The notes under the pieces were generated by a model. That model was given only the letters and a program-made list of their open reading frames with translations, made no database searches and was not told the DNA's origin. This document shows positions 6,332 to 10,734 of a stretch of 10,734 nucleotides of DNA, piece by piece. The first letter of the stretch is position 1. Every line of letters begins with the position of its first letter. Made by a program: the position numbers and the translations under genes. Origin of the DNA: Chrysochromulina parva (Eukaryota > Haptophyta > Prymnesiales > Chrysochromulinaceae); NCBI GenBank assembly GCA_002887195.1, contig PJAB01002048.1, positions 1 through 10,734 of the forward strand, in the 5' to 3' direction.

Positions 6332-7616
6332 CTACTGCTCGTTGACGGTGGCGAACCACGAGCCCTTGAGGAGGAGGTCCTTGGGGACCTTGGAGCCGAG
6401 GTCGGTGTCCGAAGGCTGCTTCTGGACGAAGACGCCGCCAATCTCGCCGAGCGCCGCGTTGACGCTCGTGACCTTGAGCTCGATCGAGCCGTCGAGCACG
6501 TCGAACTTCTTGTTGTTCTCCTTGAACATCTGGTCATCGCCGCCCGCCTGCATGGCCGGCAGCGCGATGGCCTGGTCGTAGCCGGTCGTGGTACCGCGAC
6601 CTTTGGGGTCGAGGAAGAGGCCGGTGCGGTACGACGGCACCTTGAAGCCGCCCGAGAGCTTGAGGCCGGCACCGATCTCCGAGGTGGACACATCTGACTT
6701 GGCCACCAGGTTCTTGACCGTGAACAGGAACGGCACACGCTCGCCACCAGGCAGCTGCACAGTCGTCGGCGCATAGTCGATGCCGTCCTTCTCGATGAAG
6801 GCAATCTTGCCGCCGTCCTGCACGAGGTCACCCTCGATGCCGGTGAGCACGTACGTCTGGCGCGTGGTCACCTTGGTGTTCACCGGCTCGGTGACGAGGC
6901 CGGTCTTCGTCAGCTTCTCCTCGAGCACCTGGAAGGACGTCGGCTCAAGGCAAAACTCGTCAATCTTGTCTGCGCAGACGCGAAGAAGGGGTAGGCAGAG
7001 GGAACGAGGTGAGTGAGCGCGAGAGCGGAAGCGGAGGGCCGGATCGACGCGAGGAGAGGGCCGGCACGAGGTGGGGCGCCGCCCCAAGACCGGTTGCCCG
7101 CGGCCACCTCTGGCGACCTCGTGCCGCCTGGACGAGAGCCAGACCACGGCCCAGAGCCGAGTGGTACGGGGCGATGGGGCCGGGTCCATCACCCCCCGGC
7201 CCTGAGGAGTCCCGCGCCCGAGGGCATCGCAATGTCGGCCGAGACGCGGGCCGCCGTGCCCAAAGAGGAGGGGGGAAAGCGGTGCGCGCTCGGTCCGTCG
7301 GCGGCTTACACTTCTTGCCGCTCGACAGCTTGATGGGCTCCGCCGTGGCGGACTCGACGCGCGGGCAGGTGTTGGCGAGGCCGGTGCCCTTGATCTGGTC
7401 GTAGGTCAGCGACGCAATCTCGGAGCGGGTGAAGGGACCAGCCGAGGCCGACTGGATGCCAGTAGCGAGCGCGAGCGCAGCAGCGAGGCCAGCGGCCTTC
7501 CATTGCTGCTCGTTGGCAGCCATGCGCACGACGTCGGCGCGCGGCGCCACCGCGACGCGCGACGACATGGGAGCGGCCTGCAGGTACGCGGTAGCGGCGA
7601 GCGACGAGGCGAGCAT
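6332..7616 (-). CDS. psbO: PsbO, 33-kDa manganese-stabilising protein of photosystem II (two exons, join 6332..6969 and 7310..7616)
   Basis: This is the nuclear gene for the extrinsic thylakoid-lumen protein that stabilises the Mn4CaO5 cluster of the oxygen-evolving complex. Exon 1 is 7616-7310 and exon 2 is 6969-6332, giving 945 nt and 314 residues. Splicing restores GKKYKIDEFCLEPTSF, the family sequence around the second cysteine. Cys84 (ANTCP) and Cys109 (EFCLEP) match the conserved PsbO disulfide. Other hallmarks are GGERVPFLFTVK (177-188), FLDPKGRGTTTGYDQA (221-236) and QPSDTDLGSKVPKD (287-300). Residues 1-32 are a signal plus transit region. Residues 39-59 (a Lys, then a hydrophobic run ending SASA) are a Sec-type lumen signal, giving a mature start near Gly60. 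No twin arginine is present. The ATG at 7616 is the first in-frame ATG; the open frame upstream to 7760 begins only with TTG. The gene follows the LRR gene in the same orientation with its own 264-bp upstream spacer. Confidence 0.96.
6970..7309 (-). other. psbO: spliceosomal intron of psbO (340 bp)
   Basis: On the minus strand the intron begins GTAAGC (7309-7304) and ends with a pyrimidine-rich stretch and CGCAG (6974-6970). It interrupts a codon after its first base (phase 1). Joining T with AC makes the Tyr of KKYKIDEF, which agrees with PsbO conservation and confirms the boundaries. The intron is GC-rich and, unusually, has no stop codon in the exon 1 frame. If retained, translation would continue to a stop at 6962-6960, just inside exon 2. 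Confidence 0.92.
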
Positions 7617-7880
7617 GGCGATTATCGAGCGAAGAAAGGGATCTGCGTGCGAGCTCGTGGGACGACCACCTCTCAATTTGAGGAATAAATGACGGACGTA
7701 ATCACGAGTCGCGATGGGCGTTTTTGAGCGCACATGTATAGCAGCTCGCCGTGAGCTCAAAACAGCGTTGTGGCTTGCGGGGTCGAAGGTCTACAGTAAT
7801 TTCAGCACGTAGGTGCAAGGTGGTCGCTACTCGTTGGCTTTGGGGTTTGGGCACAGTCACGCACTCTCTACCTGTACGTC
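7617..7880 (-). promoter_or_regulatory. psbO upstream region and LRR-gene 3' region
   Basis: These 264 bp hold the 3' end of the LRR transcript and the psbO promoter and leader. On the minus strand there is a TATA-like CTATACATG about 120 bp before the psbO ATG (near 7735-7743). There is an ACGT-core sequence, TTACGTCCGTCA, at 7690-7701, of the type bound by bZIP factors, and a palindrome, CTCAAATTGAG, at 7672-7682. Function is inferred from position. Confidence 0.35.
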
Positions 7881-9218
7881 TCACGAGATCGCGTCGTAGC
7901 TTGAGCTGTGCTGCAAGCTGTTGAAGGTGAATTCGACGTCGTGCATGTTGTCGCACACGACGGCGGTCATCTGGCGGTACTCCTCGCGCATGATGCGCCA
8001 CGAGTACTTGCCAACGTTAGGGATGCGAGTGCGGCAGTAGCGCTGCCGCACCGGAGTCAGGTGTTCATTCTGGAGGTAGAGCTCCTGCAGGTTGATCAGG
8101 TACTGGATCGTCGAGGGCACGTCCCCAATCATGCGGTTGTTGTACAGGTCGAGGTAGCGCAGCCGCGTCAGGTTGCCTATCGACGCCGGGATGGTGCCCG
8201 GGATCAAATTGTCCTGAAGCCGCAGTTCCTGCAGCACCGTCATGTCGCCGATCTCGTCAGGCAAGGGCTCGTCCAGCCGGTTCTCATACATGAAGAGGTC
8301 GGCGAGCTTCTTGAGGCGGCCCACATCGGTGGGCACCGCGCCCGTCAGCTGGTTCGTCTGCAGCATCAAGTAGCGCAGCTCGGTCAGGTTGTACAGGAGC
8401 CCGGGAGGCAGTGAACCTACGAGTCGGTTCTCGCGCAGATAGAGGACCTGAAGGTCCGTGAGCCGGCCGAGCTCGGAGGGGACCGAGCCCGTCAGGTTGT
8501 TCGCCGTCAGGTCGAGCACGCGCAGGTGCGTCAACTCCCCGAGCTCGCTCGGGATCGAGCCAGAGAAGGAGTTGTACTGCAGCGACAGCTCCGTCAGCTT
8601 CATCTGCACGCCCTCAGGGCACGGGTCGTCGATGCCGCAGCCCGTCGAGCCGGGTGGCCCCAAGCTGTTGATGGTGCCCAGCTCGGAGGGCACGAAGCCC
8701 TTGAGCGAGTTGTGCTGCAGACTCAGGTACTGCAGATTGTTCCACCGCCCGATCTCCGTTGGCACCGTGCCGGCGAGCGAGTTGAACGAAAGGTCGACGA
8801 ACGACAAGTTGGCCAGGTCGCCTAGCTCGGAGATCGAGAAGTTGCCGCGCAGGTTGTTGCGCCGCAGGTTGAGCGACGTGATGCGCCCCGCGAAGCAGCC
8901 CTGCCCAAGCCCACGGATGCGGATGAGGTACTCCATCTCCGGGTCGTTCGGGTCGCCAATTATGTCGTCGAGATAGCGCTCGCAAGGGTCGATGCAGCCG
9001 ACGCCGTACCAGCGCTTGTTGATATCGCACGGATCGTTGGCGCGGTTCTCAAAGGGGGTGCCCGTCGTGATGTTCCAGTTCAGGTTGTTGGCCCAGTTGG
9101 CACCGTCCGTCGCCTCGTACAGCCGGATGAGCGCCGTGCGGTCCAGGCCGCGGCACGAGGCGTCGGCGAGGCGCGCGACGAGCGTGCTCGCGAGGATCAG
9201 GCGCAGCAGCCAGCGCAT
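7881..9218 (-). CDS. secreted plant-type leucine-rich-repeat protein
   Basis: This is a 445-residue, intronless extracellular-type LRR protein. Residues 1-20 (MRWLLRLILASTLVARLADA) form a clear signal peptide, which fixes the start at the ATG 9218; the frame continues upstream to 9320 only from a GTG. Residues 26-75 form an LRRNT-like cap (ALIRLYEATDGANW at 29-42, then WYGVGC at 70-75) with paired cysteines. About eleven 24-residue repeats of the LxGxIP type follow (113-385), for example LRVLDLTANNLTGSVPSELG (232-251). One repeat is interrupted by a Gly/Pro/Cys insert at 184-207 with Cys194 and Cys200. The C-terminal 60 residues leave the repeat pattern and contain Cys395 and Cys422 with a YCRTRIPNVGKYSW motif (394-407). 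There is no C-terminal membrane helix or kinase, so it is probably a secreted or periplasm-like recognition or adhesion protein; its ligand is unknown. It is divergent from the PDZ-protein gene. Confidence 0.87.
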   Translation of the reverse strand: MRWLLRLILASTLVARLADASCRGLDRTALIRLYEATDGANWANNLNWNITTGTPFENRANDPCDINKRWYGVGCIDPCERYLDDIIGDPNDPEMEYLIRIRGLGQGCFAGRITSLNLRRNNLRGNFSISELGDLANLSFVDLSFNSLAGTVPTEIGRWNNLQYLSLQHNSLKGFVPSELGTINSLGPPGSTGCGIDDPCPEGVQMKLTELSLQYNSFSGSIPSELGELTHLRVLDLTANNLTGSVPSELGRLTDLQVLYLRENRLVGSLPPGLLYNLTELRYLMLQTNQLTGAVPTDVGRLKKLADLFMYENRLDEPLPDEIGDMTVLQELRLQDNLIPGTIPASIGNLTRLRYLDLYNNRMIGDVPSTIQYLINLQELYLQNEHLTPVRQRYCRTRIPNVGKYSWRIMREEYRQMTAVVCDNMHDVEFTFNSLQHSSSYDAIS

Positions 9219-9335
9219 TTGGCGGCGACGGACAGGTCGCCGCACTGTGAATTCGCATGCTTCGTTGTGAAGTAACGCAAAGCACTCCAGGGAAGTCCCC
9301 CAAACGTTACGGCGAGTCACTTTGGCGCGGAAATC
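9219..9335. promoter_or_regulatory. 117-bp divergent intergenic region, probable bidirectional promoter
   Basis: This short spacer separates the ATG of the LRR gene (9218, minus) from the ATG of the PDZ-protein gene (9336, plus). It contains an in-frame TAA at 9273-9275 that bounds the plus-strand gene, a GTTACGGCGAG/GTAACGC pair, and an E2F-like site near the plus-strand start. No TATA box is visible. Confidence 0.45.
9321..9328 (+). promoter_or_regulatory. E2F-like site TTTGGCGC
   Basis: TTTGGCGC exactly fits the E2F/DP consensus TTTSSCGC and is followed by GGAAA, giving a nearly symmetrical TTTGGCGCGGAAA. It ends 7 bp before the ATG at 9336, so it would lie in the 5' untranslated region or at the transcription start. 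One octamer can occur by chance in GC-rich DNA. Confidence 0.3.
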
Positions 9336-10734
9336 ATGTCAGCCTTGAAATGTGAAGAGGCGGAGCCGCCGCTCTCGCGACAGCGACCGACGCGACTCGT
9401 GGCCATTGGCCTCGGCCGCCAAGACAGCAAGAGCGTGCGCATCGGTGGCAAGCACCAGGTCGACGACATTCCTGACTGCGGTGGGCCGAGCGGCAGCAGC
9501 AGCTCCGACATCGCCGTCGTGCTATCCGTCGCCGACCTCGACAAGGAGGTCGCCGTCTCGATTGGTGCTTGCCACCACCGCCTTGCGCTGCTCCCGCCTT
9601 GCGCTGCTCCAGCGGCGGCCGCCCTGCCAGACGATGACGACGACGACGACGACTGGGAGGACAGGCACCATGAGGCGCCATCGCCGCCGGAAGAGCCCGA
9701 CGTGGATGAGCGCATGATGGAAGCCCTGGGCTCGGCCGGCATGTTCGTGGGTGGCGGCCGCAGCAGCTACGACCCGCACCGCCACGGCGGGCTCGGCATG
9801 GGCAACACGATGGGCAAGCGGAGCGCGCCGGGCATGCTCGCATGCGAGATGGCTCCGCCGCCCAAGCTGACGAAGCTGCCCAAGCCGTTGACGGCCAAGC
9901 CGTTGACGGCCAAGCCGCCGCCGCCCAAGCAGCCGCCGCCCAAGCAGCCGCCGCCCAAGCAGCCGAGCGAGGCGGAGCTGGCGACGGCCGCCGCGGCGGC
10001 CGCAGCGGCGGCCGCGTCGGCGGCTGCGGCGGCCCGCGAGGCGAGGCGCCTCAAGAAGGAGGAGGAGGAGAACAGGAAAATCAAGGAGGCGGTGACCAAG
10101 TGGCTCGAGTTGCTCTTGAAGACGCTCGAGGCACAGAAGCGGCGGGAGGAGAGCGAGCACTCCAAGATGTTCGCCGAGCTCGCCAAGCGCGAGGCACAGA
10201 AGCGCCGGGAGGAGAATGAGCGCGCCAAGATGTTCGCCGAGCTGGTGAAATACGTCACGGACTGCGGCGGGAATGCGAGCCTCGTCGACGGGTTTACGCT
10301 CGGCATGGAGAAGTGTGCGGACGCGCACACGGGCGGCATGGTGACCGTGCAGGTCTGGTGCGCGCCAGCTGGCCAACTGACTTTCCGTTCGCGCGTCGAC
10401 GTCGCGAGGCATTTTGAGCTCATCAAGCCCAAGCGAGGCGGCGGCAGCGTCGCCAGTCCAAGCGCCGCTGCCGGCGGTGGCAATGGCGCGAGGAAGCGCA
10501 CCCGCGTGGTTGACGACGACGCCGCCGACGACGACGATGACGATGACGACGTGGTTCGTGCTGGTGCGCCGAAGAGGAAGTCGACGAGCGTGAGTGTCAA
10601 GCTGCAGCGCATCAGTGGCAGCCTCGGCATCGCCCTCTCGGACGACAATCAGATCACGGCAGTGCATGCGGGAGGCGCCGGCGCCATCGCAGGTCTCAAG
10701 GTCGGCGACGTGGTGAACGAGGTGGACGGCAAGA
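9336..10734 (+). CDS. nuclear-type protein with coiled coil, MBD/TAM-like segment and PDZ domain (3' end cut by window)
   Basis: The frame is open from the ATG at 9336 to the window end with no stop (466 codons), and an in-frame TAA at 9273 with no ATG between supports this start. Order of parts: N-terminal region (1-95); an eight-Asp run (99-106); a low-complexity KPLTA/PPPKQ linker (183-210); an Ala-rich run (218-233); a charged coiled coil (about 234-306) with a 21-residue tandem duplication; then residues 316-364 (LVDGFTLGMEK... CAPAGQLTFRSRVDVARHFEL). This last segment aligns with the methyl-CpG-binding/TAM domain pattern, whose hallmark is a GxxFRSxxEVARYLxL end. Basic clusters (KPKR, RKRTR, PKRKS) and an Asp run (about 396-406) suggest nuclear location. 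Residues 421-466 (VKLQRISGSLGIALSDDNQ ... GLKVGDVVNEVDGK) are the first part of a PDZ domain. It may bind DNA or chromatin and tether a partner; this is inference. Confidence 0.82.
   Translation, partial: MSALKCEEAEPPLSRQRPTRLVAIGLGRQDSKSVRIGGKHQVDDIPDCGGPSGSSSSDIAVVLSVADLDKEVAVSIGACHHRLALLPPCAAPAAAALPDDDDDDDDWEDRHHEAPSPPEEPDVDERMMEALGSAGMFVGGGRSSYDPHRHGGLGMGNTMGKRSAPGMLACEMAPPPKLTKLPKPLTAKPLTAKPPPPKQPPPKQPPPKQPSEAELATAAAAAAAAAASAAAAAREARRLKKEEEENRKIKEAVTKWLELLLKTLEAQKRREESEHSKMFAELAKREAQKRREENERAKMFAELVKYVTDCGGNASLVDGFTLGMEKCADAHTGGMVTVQVWCAPAGQLTFRSRVDVARHFELIKPKRGGGSVASPSAAAGGGNGARKRTRVVDDDAADDDDDDDDVVRAGAPKRKSTSVSVKLQRISGSLGIALSDDNQITAVHAGGAGAIAGLKVGDVVNEVDGK
9882..9962 (+). repeat. two 15-bp coding tandem repeats (KPLTA x2, PPPKQ x3)
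   Basis: AAGCCGTTGACGGCC is repeated twice exactly (9882-9911), and CCGCCGCCCAAGCAG three times (9918-9962). Both keep the frame and encode a flexible Pro/Lys/Gln linker. They are likely length-variable sites. Confidence 0.9.
10128..10244 (+). repeat. 63-bp tandem duplication in the coiled coil
   Basis: Residues 265-282 (EAQKRREESEHSKMFAEL) recur at 286-303 (EAQKRREENERAKMFAEL) with an exact 21-residue spacing, which equals three heptads. The duplication therefore lengthens the coiled coil without changing its register. Confidence 0.9.

Noticed and set aside
6015..6581. 188-residue plus-strand frame between the repeat region and psbO
   Set aside because: It is composed of Pro/Ser/Arg-rich sequence, runs deep into the antisense of psbO exon 2 and has no recognisable motif.
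6283..6831. 182-residue minus-strand Arg/Ser-rich frame overlapping psbO exon 2
   Set aside because: It is an out-of-frame reading of psbO, whose own frame matches the protein family throughout.
7617..7760. N-terminal extension of PsbO containing a KLRGG sequence
   Set aside because: The extension has no ATG (it opens at a TTG), and the usual presequence starts at the ATG 7616; the RGG resemblance to plastid motifs looks accidental.
9352..9717. 121-residue plus-strand frame starting at 9352
   Set aside because: It is a +1-shifted shadow of the 9336 gene: poly-Thr and Arg/Ser runs replace the Asp run, and it has no domain.
9522..10667. 381-residue and 293-residue minus-strand open frames opposite the PDZ-protein gene
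   Set aside because: Their Arg/Leu/Gly and Ser/Ala repeats mirror the low-complexity DNA of the true gene, whereas the plus-strand frame has PDZ and MBD-like signatures.

Overview
The window looks like nuclear DNA of a unicellular alga with a red-derived secondary plastid. A haptophyte is my first guess and a pelagophyte or other ochrophyte the alternative. Four things point that way. There is a nuclear psbO gene with a spliceosomal GT-AG intron. Several N-termini combine a signal peptide with a transit-like stretch. The DNA is GC-rich, so long antisense shadow frames are common. The gene families (plastid-type DEAD-box helicase, plant-type LRR protein, PDZ protein) are eukaryotic. No operon, bacterial mobile gene, CRISPR array, rRNA or tRNA was found.

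Layout from left to right. Positions 1-403 have no convincing gene. At 404-838 (-) lies a small ABM-fold monooxygenase-like protein with a plastid-type presequence. It is divergent, across 168 bp, from an unrecognised polytopic membrane protein at 1007-2077 (+). An 869-bp convergent spacer (2078-2946) holds short repeats and a 55-nt tract of pure G/C. At 2947-5130 (-) is a divergent DEAD-box helicase with an N-terminal signal segment, a UVR-like helix pair and a small beta-type insert between the Q motif and Walker A. The 1.2-kb spacer 5131-6331 is dominated by repeats. Its main occupant is a 281-bp element with terminal inverted repeats made of CAAGT pentamers, flanked by an 8-bp direct repeat (AACGTTAA). 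This looks like a MITE-type non-autonomous DNA transposon. At 6332-7616 (-) is psbO, two exons around a 340-bp intron. At 7881-9218 (-) is a secreted plant-type leucine-rich-repeat protein. Divergent from it across 117 bp, and running off the right edge, is a nuclear-looking protein at 9336-10734 (+) with low-complexity linkers, a coiled coil, an MBD/TAM-like segment and the start of a PDZ domain. No existing ORF call covers this last frame because it has no stop inside the window.

How the genes relate. PsbO, the ABM protein and the helicase all carry presequences compatible with plastid import, but nothing in the sequence shows that they act in one pathway. Two close divergent pairs (ABM/membrane protein and LRR/PDZ protein) may share bidirectional promoters. 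The most unusual items are the MBD-like plus PDZ architecture, the remodelled DEAD-box helicase, the pentamer-ended transposon-like element and the unrecognised membrane protein.
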